Shown here: in pieces, positions 6,845 to 13,774 of the stretch
Position numbering within the stretch: position 1 is the first letter of the stretch
Layout: each line of letters opens with the position of its first letter
Source of the DNA: Roseiarcus sp043784465
GTDB lineage: Bacteria > Pseudomonadota > Alphaproteobacteria > Rhizobiales > Beijerinckiaceae
NCBI GenBank assembly: GCA_043784465.1
Contig: JAYVYJ010000165.1
Coordinates: 1 to 16,806, forward strand
Reading direction: 5' to 3'
DNA: 16,806 bases
The notes under the pieces: generated by a model
The model's database searches: none
Seen by the model: only the letters and a program-made list of their open reading frames with translations
Told to the model about the DNA's origin: nothing
Program-made: the position numbers and the translations under genes

Positions 6845-7500
6845 GGCGCGGCGAGCCGCTTGTCGTCTTCGTCGCGCAGCGGCACGCGGAAGCTGCCCCG
6901 GACGCCGTCGATCTCGGGCCGGTTAGGCTCGATCGGTGTGTCGAGGTCGCGCTTCCAATTCTGGTCGGAATGACGCACGCCCATCGCAATGCGATACACC
7001 ATATTCGGCCCTCCCGTCTCTATAGTCAGCGACGCCCGCGCGAGCGCCTTCTGCGCCTCGCCAGCGAAATAACCGCCTATCGGCCCTCGCACAAGCGCCA
7101 CGTCGATCACGCCCTTGTCGAATCGTCCATCATCTGCACGTTGGGCGAACCGTTGCGTGCGGCGACGCCGAGCGCATAGGACTTTATCAGCCCCAGCAGC
7201 CCGTTCCGGACAAGATAAGCGAGGGACGGGGCGCCCGCGACTACGCAAATCCCGGGGGTTTGAGGCGTCGGTCGGCGGTACGATGTCGTCGCTCGGAAGG
7301 ATAGCGCCGGAAGCCTGACTAACGGGGAAAGTCCACAACGCCGTCGGCGCCGACCTTGAAGGTTGGGTCCCCCGCCTTGTCGCCACAGAAGCCGTCATCG
7401 TCTGTTTGAGGGCGGCGGAATCGCCCGGCGCGCCGGTGAAAATGGCGGTTCCGGACGCCCGCAGGCAGGCGAAAGCCAAACTCGTCACGAACAACTTCAC
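6841..7500 (-). pseudogene. Chimeric remnant: start of a methanol-metabolism cytochrome c fused to the end of a quinoprotein-associated substrate-binding protein
   Basis: The 5' part (from GTG at 7500) encodes a signal-like leader up to GDSAALKQ, then shifts frame to DDGFCGDKAGDPTFKVGA and GVVDFPR. A TAG stop at 7321-7319 follows, then SGFRRYPSE. This matches the opening of the methanol-metabolism-related c-type cytochrome (typically DGTVDWYTYSGFRRYHSECHxCHG), broken exactly before its haem CxxCH. In the same frame the sequence then becomes ICVVAGAPSLAYLVRNGLLG and GVAARNGSPNVQMMDD, and after one more shift GVIDVALVRGPIGGYF and MVYRIAMGVRHSDQNWK. These belong to the C-terminal half of the quinoprotein dehydrogenase-associated periplasmic binding protein family. 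The simplest reading is a deletion joining two adjacent genes, plus two frameshifts and a stop. The longest single frame (219 residues) is therefore not a real protein. Confidence 0.75.
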
Positions 7501-7898
7501 GATGTTTCTCGCACCGCGCCTTTTCTCAAGCGCGCGTCATGCAAAGGCCCGGCGTTCGGTCGAGCCAGACTTTGGGCATGTTTATCCTGAGCCGGGGGCG
7601 CCTGCGCCGACGCTGGCGTGGCGCCAAGTGTGAGCGCGTGTCAAAGGCGCAAGGCGTCCTCCCTGGGTTAGTGGGCGCCGCCGCATCATACTCGGCGCGA
7701 AAGCAGGAGAGCGACAGCGGCGGCGGAAGCCGCAGTAGTCCTGGTTTGGCCGCAGCAAGGCGGCGACGGGGCTGTCGAGGCGGCGTCGAGCCGCCCGTCC
7801 GTAGCGCGCGGCCTTCTGATGCGCGCGGCCGAACGGCTCTCCAAGCCGGAAATGCGTCGCGGCCGCGCTCGTGTCAAAAGGAGCGGGGAGGATCGAAC
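7501..7898. other. About 400 bases upstream of the Rid gene with nothing recognisable
   Basis: The plus-strand frame of the Rid gene stays open back to 7539, but the upstream 120 residues are Arg/Gly/Ser-rich with no domain. The strong ribosome site before 7899 marks the true start. The region must hold the promoters for the divergent pseudogene and the Rid gene; I could not pick convincing boxes. Confidence 0.5.
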
Positions 7899-8285
7899 AT
7901 GGATCGCAGACTTATTTCATCGGGGTCCATTTTCGAGGCGGAGATCGGCTACAGCCGCGCTGTCGTGCAGGGGGACTGGGTGTTCGTGTCGGGCACGACC
8001 GGGTTCGACTATGCGAACATGACGATTTCCGACGACGTGGCGGCGCAGGCCGAGCAATGTCTGGCCAACATCGAGGCGGCGTTGCGCGAGGCAGGCGCGG
8101 GGTGGGCCGACGTGGTGCGGGTGACTTACATGCTGCCGGACGCAGCCGATTTCCCCGCCTGCTGGCCCGCGCTGCGCCGTGTGTTCGATCAGGTTCGTCC
8201 GGCGGCGACGATGATCTCGTGCGGGCTGGCGGACCCGCGCATGAGAATAGAGATCGAAGTGACGGCGTTGCGGCGGGCGGGGTGA
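7899..8285 (+). CDS. RidA/YjgF-family protein of the subgroup lacking the RidA catalytic arginine
   Basis: This 128-residue protein has the normal Rid length. Conserved blocks are RLISSGSIFEAEIGYSRAVV, DWVFVSGTTGFDY, AAQAEQCLANIEAALREAGA, VVRVTYMLPDAADFPACWPA and PAATMI...MRIEIEVTAL. RidA itself removes reactive 2-aminoacrylate-type imines using an Arg (Arg105 of the enterobacterial enzyme) just after the FPA motif; here that place reads PAATM (Thr104). The protein is therefore unlikely to be a true RidA deaminase and fits the Rid subgroups of unknown activity. The start is fixed by a purine-rich AGGAGCGGGGAG run 8 bases before the ATG, although the frame is open far upstream. A stem-loop follows the stop, so it is probably a single-gene unit. 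Confidence 0.88.
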   Translation: MDRRLISSGSIFEAEIGYSRAVVQGDWVFVSGTTGFDYANMTISDDVAAQAEQCLANIEAALREAGAGWADVVRVTYMLPDAADFPACWPALRRVFDQVRPAATMISCGLADPRMRIEIEVTALRRAG

Positions 8286-8296
8286 TGCGGGGGTAG

Positions 8297-8324
8297 GCCG
8301 CGTTTAGTCCTCGACTAACGCGGC
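8297..8324. terminator. Stem-loop after the Rid gene
   Basis: GCCGCGTTTAGTC (8297-8309), a CTC loop, and GACTAACGCGGC (8313-8324) form a 12-bp stem with one bulged T. It lies 12 bases past the Rid stop and upstream of the trcR promoter. No clear T-tract follows, so it is a likely but not canonical terminator. Confidence 0.6.
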
Positions 8325-8356
8325 ATGCGGAGGTCGGCGCGGACGTTAGGATGAAT

Positions 8357-8385
8357 TTGCCTTCCCACCCGTGCGAGCCTATAAG
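8357..8385 (+). promoter_or_regulatory. Likely housekeeping promoter of trcR
   Basis: TTGCCT (8357-8362) and TATAAG (8380-8385) are 17 bases apart, close to the alphaproteobacterial sigma-70 pattern. Transcription would start near 8392 and give a 5' leader of about 78 bases before trcR. Confidence 0.55.
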
Positions 8386-8469
8386 AATTTATCCCCATGA
8401 ATTAGAACGAGAGGCTGGGACCCCTTCGCAAAGGGCGGCGGCGCTTGGCCTCGACACAGGAGCAACCCG

Positions 8470-9180
8470 ATGAGCGACACCCCGCTGATGCCCAAGGCCA
8501 CCGCCGTGTGGCTCGTGGAGAACACCTCGCTGTCGTTCGACCAGATCGCGGAATTCTGCAAACTGCATCCGCTCGAAGTCAAAGGCATCGCCGACGGCGA
8601 AGTGGCGACCGGGATCAAGGGCTATGACGCGATCTCCACCGGCCAGTTGACCCGCGACGAGATCGCCCGCGCCGAGAAGAACCCCAACCACAAGCTGACG
8701 CTCGCCCTCTCCAAGGTGCGTATGCCGGAGGTCAAGAAGCAGCGCGGCGCCCGCTACACGCCGCTGTCGCGCCGGCAGGACCGGCCCAACGCCATCCTCT
8801 GGCTGTTGCGCAACCATGCCGAACTGAAGGACGCGCAGATCATGCGGCTTGTGGGCACCACCAAGCACACGCTGGAGGCGATCCGTGGCCGCACCCACTG
8901 GAACAGCGCCAGCCTCCAGCCGATGGACCCGGTGACGCTGGGGCTTTGCTCGCAGATCGACCTCGATTTCGAGGTCAACCGCGCCTCCAAGGACCGGCCC
9001 AAGGTCGAAGGGCCGCAGGGGCCGACGCTGGTGCCGGCCGAAATCACCACGGCCCGGCCCACACCCTCCAGCGCGCACGACGTGTTCGGCGACAGCGTGG
9101 CGACCAAACGCCCGAGCGAGGAAAAGATCGACGTCGATTCGGTGTTTGGCAAGCTCAAGGAATTGCGCAGTCAGGATTGA
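8470..9180 (+). CDS. trcR: Cell cycle transcriptional regulator TrcR (DUF1013)
   Basis: This 236-residue protein shows the highly conserved DUF1013 sequence, for example MPKATAVWLVENTSLSFDQI, EFCKLHPLEVKGIADGEVA, RDEIARAEKNPNHKL and GARYTPLSRRQDRPNAILWL. It continues with HTH-like DAQIMRLVGTTKHTLEAIR and a region around HWNSASLQPMDPVTLGLCSQ. The family is confined to Alphaproteobacteria, where it is a cell-cycle transcription factor. The C-terminal third (from about 175) is more variable and charged, ending in SVFGKLKELRSQD, as usual for the family. An AGGAG site lies 8 bases before the ATG. Its stop is only three bases from the stop of the convergent agt gene, leaving no room for a separate terminator. 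Confidence 0.95.
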   Translation: MSDTPLMPKATAVWLVENTSLSFDQIAEFCKLHPLEVKGIADGEVATGIKGYDAISTGQLTRDEIARAEKNPNHKLTLALSKVRMPEVKKQRGARYTPLSRRQDRPNAILWLLRNHAELKDAQIMRLVGTTKHTLEAIRGRTHWNSASLQPMDPVTLGLCSQIDLDFEVNRASKDRPKVEGPQGPTLVPAEITTARPTPSSAHDVFGDSVATKRPSEEKIDVDSVFGKLKELRSQD

Positions 9181-9183
9181 AGT

Positions 9184-10194
9184 TCAGGCGGTCTCCATCA
9201 CCCGTACCCGCGCGACGTGCTCGACGAATTGTCGGGCCGACTCGCGCCAGGTGAAATCCAGCGAGCGCGCGCGCGCGCGCTCGCGCGGGATTTCGAGCGC
9301 GGCCAGACACGCCTGGCGCAAATCCTCGTCGAGTACGCCCGCGCCGGAATTCTCGATCACGTCGAGCGGCCCGGTGACAGGATAGGCCGCGACGGGCAGG
9401 CCGCTGGCGAGCGCCTCGATCAGTACGACGCCGAACGTGTCGGTGCGCGAGGGAAACACGAATACGTCCGCCGAGGCGAAAATCCCCGCCAGATCTGGCC
9501 CGAATTTCTCGCCCCAGAAATGCGCGTCCGGGTAGGCTTTTTCAAGCCGCGCCCGCGCCGGTCCGTCGCCGACCACGACTTTGGACCCCGGCAGGTCCAG
9601 TTGGAGAAACGCCTCCAGATTTTTTTCCACCGCAAGCCGCCCGACGTTGAGAAAGATCGGGCGCGGCAGGTCGAGCGCCATGGCGCGGCTGGGATGGAAC
9701 AGGCTGTGGTCGACGCCGCGCGTCCATAGCGCCACGCGGTCGAAGCCGCGCGCCTCCAGTTCGCGCTTCATCGAGGAGGTCGGCACCAGGGTGCGGTCGG
9801 CGGGGGCGTGGAAGCGGCGCAGGAAGGCGTAGCTCCACGACAGCGGCACGGGCAGGCGCGCGGCGACATATTCGGGGAAGCGCGTATGATAGCTGGTCGT
9901 GAAGGTGAGGCCGCGCGTCAGGCAATAGCGTCGCGCGGCCCAGCCGATCGGCCCTTCTGTCGCGATATGCACGTGGGTGGGGGCGACGCGGTCGATGCGG
10001 CGGCCGACTTCCGCCGCGCTCGCCAGCGCCAGCCGGATGCCGGGATAGGTCGGCAGCGGCAGCGTGAGGAAGCCCTCCGGCGTCACGAAAGCGAGTTCGG
10101 CGCCGAATTCCTCGACCGGCGCGGCGATGCGCTGATAGGCGAAGACGACGCCATTGGTCTGACCCCAGGCGTCGGTCGCCACGAGAATTTTCAT
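9184..10194 (-). CDS. agt: GT4-family glycosyltransferase, probable diacylglycerol glycosyltransferase (Agt-like)
   Basis: This 336-residue GT-B enzyme has an N-terminal MKILVATDAWGQTNGVV glycine-loop region, THVHIATEGPIGWAARRYC and SYHTRFPEY. The C-terminal nucleotide-sugar half carries PIFLNVGRLAVEKNLEAFL, VVVGDGPARARLE, HFWGEKFG and SADVFVFPSRTDTFG followed by VVLIEALASGLPVAA. The usual Glu-x7-Glu donor motif is Asp252-x7-Glu260, a common variant in this subgroup. Its ATG overlaps the stop of plcP (ATGA, 10194-10191), so the two are translationally coupled. In rhizobia and marine alphaproteobacteria the plcP-agt pair replaces phospholipids with glycolipids during phosphate starvation: PlcP makes diacylglycerol and Agt adds a sugar (glucose or glucuronate). 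The sugar used here cannot be told from sequence. A start at 10230 would enter plcP and is rejected. Confidence 0.82.
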   Translation of the reverse strand: MKILVATDAWGQTNGVVFAYQRIAAPVEEFGAELAFVTPEGFLTLPLPTYPGIRLALASAAEVGRRIDRVAPTHVHIATEGPIGWAARRYCLTRGLTFTTSYHTRFPEYVAARLPVPLSWSYAFLRRFHAPADRTLVPTSSMKRELEARGFDRVALWTRGVDHSLFHPSRAMALDLPRPIFLNVGRLAVEKNLEAFLQLDLPGSKVVVGDGPARARLEKAYPDAHFWGEKFGPDLAGIFASADVFVFPSRTDTFGVVLIEALASGLPVAAYPVTGPLDVIENSGAGVLDEDLRQACLAALEIPRERARARSLDFTWRESARQFVEHVARVRVMETA

Positions 10195-11003
10195 AAAGCC
10201 GTTTTCGTCTCCGCCTCGGAGGCGGCCCATTCGGGCGCGGCCTCGCTGACGCGCGGATGCCAGCGCAGGGCGGTCAATTCGCCGTCCTCGCGCTCGATCA
10301 CCAGCGAGCAGGATTCAACGAAATCGCCGATGTTGACATAAGCTACGCCGTCGATGTCGCGCATCGTCGGGTGGTGGATGTGGCCGCAGATCACGCCGTC
10401 CGCGCCGCGCCTCCGCGCTTCCGCCGCCAGCACGCGCTCGAAATCGCCGATGGCGTTGACTGCGGTCTTGATCCTAAGCTTGAGCCACGCCGAGAACGAC
10501 CAATAGGGGAGGCCGAGACGGCGCGTGACCGCGTTGAGGCCGGTGTTGAGCCACAGCGCGAGGCGATAGCCCCGGTCGCCGATCACCGCAAGAGTGCGCG
10601 AACGCTGGATCACGACGTCGAACGTATCGCCGTGGGTGACGAGAAAGCGCTTGCCCTTGCGCGTCACATGCATCGTATCGTGGACGATCTCGACGCCCTC
10701 GAACGTGCGGCCCTCGAAGATACGGGCAAATTCGTCGTGATTGCCGGGGATGTAGACCACGCGCGCGCCGGCGCGGGCGCGCTCCAGAAAATGGCGCACG
10801 ATGGCGCTATGGGCCGAAGTCCACCGCCAGCCGTCCTTCAGCCGCCAGCCGTCGACGATGTCGCCGACGAGGTAGTAGGCGTCCGCCTCCAGCCTGGAGA
10901 GCACGTCGAGCACCATATCCGCCTGGCAGCCGCGCGTGCCCAGATGCAGGTCCGACAGGAAGACGGCGCGCAATCGCCGGGGTTCGATGAACGGTGACTT
11001 CAC
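10191..11003 (-). CDS. plcP: PlcP-like metallophosphoesterase (phospholipase C; often annotated as UDP-2,3-diacylglucosamine diphosphatase)
   Basis: This 270-residue calcineurin-fold enzyme has a complete metal site: Asp18 and His20 (SDLHLGTRG), Asp48 (GDIVDGW), GNHDE (87-91), HGDTFD (124-129) and GHIHHP (207-212). The family was first annotated by its similarity to LpxH. In Sinorhizobium the homologue PlcP cleaves phosphatidylcholine and related lipids to diacylglycerol under phosphate limitation. The co-translated glycosyltransferase downstream favours the PlcP role over lipid A synthesis. Translation starts at GTG (11003-11001) with only a weak GAGG upstream; this places DLHLG at the usual distance from the N-terminus. 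No recognisable PHO box (paired CTGTCAT-like) is present in the 80 bases before the start, so phosphate control, if any, would act from elsewhere. Confidence 0.85.
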   Translation of the reverse strand: MKSPFIEPRRLRAVFLSDLHLGTRGCQADMVLDVLSRLEADAYYLVGDIVDGWRLKDGWRWTSAHSAIVRHFLERARAGARVVYIPGNHDEFARIFEGRTFEGVEIVHDTMHVTRKGKRFLVTHGDTFDVVIQRSRTLAVIGDRGYRLALWLNTGLNAVTRRLGLPYWSFSAWLKLRIKTAVNAIGDFERVLAAEARRRGADGVICGHIHHPTMRDIDGVAYVNIGDFVESCSLVIEREDGELTALRWHPRVSEAAPEWAASEAETKTAL

Positions 11004-11044
11004 GCCGCGCCTCGCAATTCGTCCCCTCTATGGAATATCCGCGT

Positions 11045-11069
11045 GCGCGGCGCAACGCGGTTGCCGCGC
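11045..11069. terminator. GC-rich stem-loop between mltB-like gene and plcP
   Basis: GCGCGGC(GC)AAC - GCG - GTTGCCGCGC forms a 10-bp stem with a two-base bulge, in the 80-base gap after the transglycosylase stop. It has no T-run. It could end the upstream transcript or partly attenuate read-through into plcP. Confidence 0.4.
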
Positions 11070-11083
11070 TGCAACACGGTCGA

Positions 11084-11893
11084 TCACTCCGATTCGCCCT
11101 TGCCCGCCAGCTTGTCGGCGAATGCGGCGATGGTCTTGGAATAGACGGAGGCCGCGTTCCATTCGAGCAGGACGGGGAAATTTCCCTGGCCCTCATCCCA
11201 CCCCGCGCCTTGCCGCCAGCCGTGGGCTTTCAGGTAATTGGCGGTCGAGGTGAGCGCGTCGACGGGATTGTTGATGAGGTCGCCCTGTCCGTATTTGAGA
11301 TAGGAGGACGGCATGAACTGGGTCTGGCCGATCTCGCCCGCCCAGGCGCCGCGCATCTCGCCGGGGCTGAGGTCGCCGCGTTGCACGATCTTGAGCGCGT
11401 CGATCAGTTCCTCGTGAAATTTCTCGGTGCGGCGGCAATCATAGGCCAATGTCGCCAGCGCGGTAAACGTCTCAAACTTGCCGGTCACCGCGCCATAGCC
11501 GGTCTCCAGGCCCCAGATGGCGACCAGCACGGCGCCGGGGACGCCATAGCGGCGCTCGATCGTGTCGAGCGGCTCGGCGTAGCGGCGCAGCATGGCCTTG
11601 CCCTTCTTGATGCCGTAGGCCGTGATGTGGCGCGAGGAGAACACCGCAAAGCTCTGGCCGAAGGCGCGCTGGCCGCGGTCGTGGCTGATGACATTGTCGT
11701 CGTAGGAGACGTTGCCGAGCGCGCTCTCGATGACGGTGCGGGAGATGCCGGCCGAGGCCGCCTCCTGCTTGAAGCTGGCGAGCCAGTTGTCGAAACCGTC
11801 CGACGTGCGCCCGCAGCTCGCGCCCCAGGCGGGCGCCGTTAGCGCTCCCGCCATGCCTAACGCCAACGCCGCCATCCGCTTGAACCGCGTCAT
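11084..11893 (-). CDS. Lytic murein transglycosylase, MltB-like (GH103)
   Basis: This 269-residue protein cleaves peptidoglycan in the periplasm, forming 1,6-anhydro-muropeptides. It has a signal peptide (MTRFKRMAALALGMAGALTAPAWG, cleavage about residue 24) without a lipobox Cys at the right place, so it is probably soluble. GH103 features are FDNWLASFKQEAASAGIS, catalytic Glu130 in AIWGLETGYG, AYDCRRTEKFHEELIDAL, GEIGQTQFMPSSYLKYG (187-203) and ANYLKAHGWRQGAGW. The C-terminus lacks the peptidoglycan-binding domain of longer homologues, as expected for the short MltB-type. The ATG at 11893 has an AAGGGA site upstream. It follows the ABC permease gene by 64 bases on the same strand and could be read from the transporter transcript. 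Confidence 0.92.
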   Translation of the reverse strand: MTRFKRMAALALGMAGALTAPAWGASCGRTSDGFDNWLASFKQEAASAGISRTVIESALGNVSYDDNVISHDRGQRAFGQSFAVFSSRHITAYGIKKGKAMLRRYAEPLDTIERRYGVPGAVLVAIWGLETGYGAVTGKFETFTALATLAYDCRRTEKFHEELIDALKIVQRGDLSPGEMRGAWAGEIGQTQFMPSSYLKYGQGDLINNPVDALTSTANYLKAHGWRQGAGWDEGQGNFPVLLEWNAASVYSKTIAAFADKLAGKGESE

Positions 11894-11957
11894 GCTGATT
11901 CCCTTAGCCGTTTCACCGCCCCTCTTTACGACAAATTAGGCCATAATCCGGCGAAAG

Positions 11958-12767
11958 TTAACTCAGTCCCGGCCAGGGCCGCCGCCGCGAGGCGATTTCG
12001 TAAGCTCCCGCCGCCACCAGCGTGACCGCGACGATCAGCACGGCCAGCGCGCTGATGGCGGGCGTCATGCCTTGCCGGACCCGACCCGCCAGCACCGTCG
12101 TCAGCGTCTTGTCGGCCAGAATGGCGAAGGTCGTGGTGTTGTAATTCTCGAACGACGACAGGAACGCGATCACCGCCGCCGAGATGGCCGCGGGACGCAG
12201 GTAGGGGAGAAGGATGTCGAAAAAAACCTGCGTGCGCGTGGCGCCGAGGTCGAGCGCCGCCTCTTCCTGCGCCTGGTCGTAGCGTTGCAGGCGCGACAGA
12301 AAGATCAGCATGCAATAGGACGCGATGAAGCTCGACTGGCCCAAAATCGTGAGGAAGAAGCCGGTGAACAGTGGCTTCATGCCCGTCCAGGCCGTGACGT
12401 CCTTCCAAAAGATGACGGTGGAAATGCCGATGATGACGCCCGGCGTCAGGACGGGAGCGACGACGACAAAATAATAAAGGCCCCGCGCGCGCTCGTAGAC
12501 CTGCGTCATCACCAGCGCGCCGGCGAGGCCGAGCGCGACCGACAGCGCCGAGACCAGCACGCCGATGACGAGGCTGTTGCGCAGGCCCAGCATCAGATTT
12601 TCGTCCTCGATCAATTTGGAGAACCAGTCGAGCGTGAAGCCCTCGATGGGATAGGCCTGCGGGTAGGACGGGGTATTGAAGGCGGTGACGCCCATCACCA
12701 GCAGCGGTCCGAACAAGAAGCCGAAGAACATCACGAGATAGACGCCCAGCAACAGGCGGGAAATCAT
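11958..12767 (-). CDS. Polyamine-type ABC transporter permease (PotC-like)
   Basis: This 269-residue inner-membrane permease has about six hydrophobic segments, the first near residues 4-27. The cytoplasmic EAA loop is EEAALDLGATRTQVFFDILLP, which docks on the ATPase. Further typical pieces are GLRNSLVIGVLVSALSVALG, APVLTPGVIIGIS and SSFENYNTTTFAIL. The ATG (12767-12765) overlaps the stop of the preceding permease (ATGA) and has a GGAG about 8 bases upstream. The longer open frame back to 12968 runs inside the other permease and is a shadow. It pairs with the permease at 12764-13774 as a heterodimer. The transported solute is not determined by sequence; putrescine/spermidine-like compounds are the family norm. 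Confidence 0.93.
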   Translation of the reverse strand: MISRLLLGVYLVMFFGFLFGPLLVMGVTAFNTPSYPQAYPIEGFTLDWFSKLIEDENLMLGLRNSLVIGVLVSALSVALGLAGALVMTQVYERARGLYYFVVVAPVLTPGVIIGISTVIFWKDVTAWTGMKPLFTGFFLTILGQSSFIASYCMLIFLSRLQRYDQAQEEAALDLGATRTQVFFDILLPYLRPAAISAAVIAFLSSFENYNTTTFAILADKTLTTVLAGRVRQGMTPAISALAVLIVAVTLVAAGAYEIASRRRPWPGLS

Positions 12768-13774
12768 CGTGCGATCTCCGACAGGCGCACCTTGAACAGC
12801 CGCATGACCAGCGTAACGAAGACCATGCAGGCGGCGAGCAGCGCCAACGCATAGGCCGCGCCTTGCGGCCAGTTGAACGCCTGAAAGAAACGGTCGTAGA
12901 CAATGGGCGTGAACCACAACGTCTTGGGGCCGCCTAGAATCAGCGGCGCCGCGAGCGCGCCCGCGCAAAGCATGAACACCAGCGTCGCGCCCGAGGCGAT
13001 CCCGGGCTTGGCGTGCGGCAGCACGATGTCAAAATGGATGCGCCACCATGCGGCGCCCAGATCGCGCGCGGCCTCGATCTGATTGCGGTCGAGCGATTCC
13101 AGCGCATTGTAGAGCGGAAACATCATGATGAGCAGATAGGCGTATGTGAGCCCGGCATAGAGCGCGACGTCGGCGCCGAGGAAGTCGACGGGATCGTGGA
13201 TCACGCCCAGGCCGATCAGCGCGCCGTTAATGACGCCCCCCGTTCCAAACAGCACCCGGAACGCGAAGGCGCGCAGGATTTCGTTGATCCAGTAGGGGAT
13301 GATGAGTAGCAGCATCAACCGCCGCACGGTCCCCGGTCGGGCCACCTGCGCGAGAAAATAGGCGAGCGGGTAGCAAATCGCGAAATTGACGATGGTGATG
13401 ACGAAGGACACGAAAATCGTAATCCAGAAGGCGTGGAGATGCGTGTCGTTCCAATGGCTGGTGTCGTCGGGCGAGCCGAACAGGAAATAGCGGTAGTTGA
13501 CGAGCGTGTAGAAATCCTTGGGGCCGCCGCGCTGCGAGGGCGGCAGCTTGGGGTGGAAGGAATAATCCACCATGTAAAGTTGCGGCCAGACGATCATCGC
13601 GAACGTCCAAAAGCCGACGGCGATCAACAGGAACGTCGCGACCGGGGCGCCATTGCGCCCGATGAAACCTTGGGCGCTGTCGCCCGTCCGGCGCCGCTCG
13701 ATGGCCGAGGCGAGCCAGAAGCCGAGCGCGACGACGAGCGGCCCGACGAAGATCGCAAGGGTCGCGTTGGTCAC
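12764..13774 (-). CDS. Polyamine-type ABC transporter permease (PotB-like)
   Basis: This 336-residue permease is longer than the usual ~290. An extra N-terminal hydrophobic segment (ATLAIFVGPLVVALGFWLAS) and a charged linker lie before the standard first membrane helix (FLLIAVGFWTFAMIVWP). The periplasmic loop after it (VDYSFHPKLPP...) and a further helix, FWITIFVSFVITIVNFAICY, are typical. The EAA loop is QIEAARDLGAAWWRIHFDIVLPHAKPG. Translation starts at GTG (13774), overlapping the ATPase stop (GTGA), with AGAGGA about 8 bases upstream. An open frame continues upstream to 14929, but that part is antisense-free shadow sequence of the ATPase gene in another frame. Works with the adjacent PotC-like permease and ATPase. 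Confidence 0.92.
   Translation of the reverse strand: MTNATLAIFVGPLVVALGFWLASAIERRRTGDSAQGFIGRNGAPVATFLLIAVGFWTFAMIVWPQLYMVDYSFHPKLPPSQRGGPKDFYTLVNYRYFLFGSPDDTSHWNDTHLHAFWITIFVSFVITIVNFAICYPLAYFLAQVARPGTVRRLMLLLIIPYWINEILRAFAFRVLFGTGGVINGALIGLGVIHDPVDFLGADVALYAGLTYAYLLIMMFPLYNALESLDRNQIEAARDLGAAWWRIHFDIVLPHAKPGIASGATLVFMLCAGALAAPLILGGPKTLWFTPIVYDRFFQAFNWPQGAAYALALLAACMVFVTLVMRLFKVRLSEIAR

Noticed and set aside
10257..10997. 246-residue plus-strand frame
   Set aside because: Antisense shadow of plcP with no ribosome site or recognisable domain.
10191..11003. Lipid A synthesis enzyme LpxH
   Set aside because: The coupling with a GT4 glycosyltransferase and the PlcP-type length and motifs fit the phospholipase C family better, though LpxH-like activity is not excluded by sequence alone.
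12072..12854. 260-residue plus-strand frame rich in His, Arg, Gln and Asp
   Set aside because: Mirror of the permease genes. Composition is typical of the antisense of hydrophobic coding sequence.
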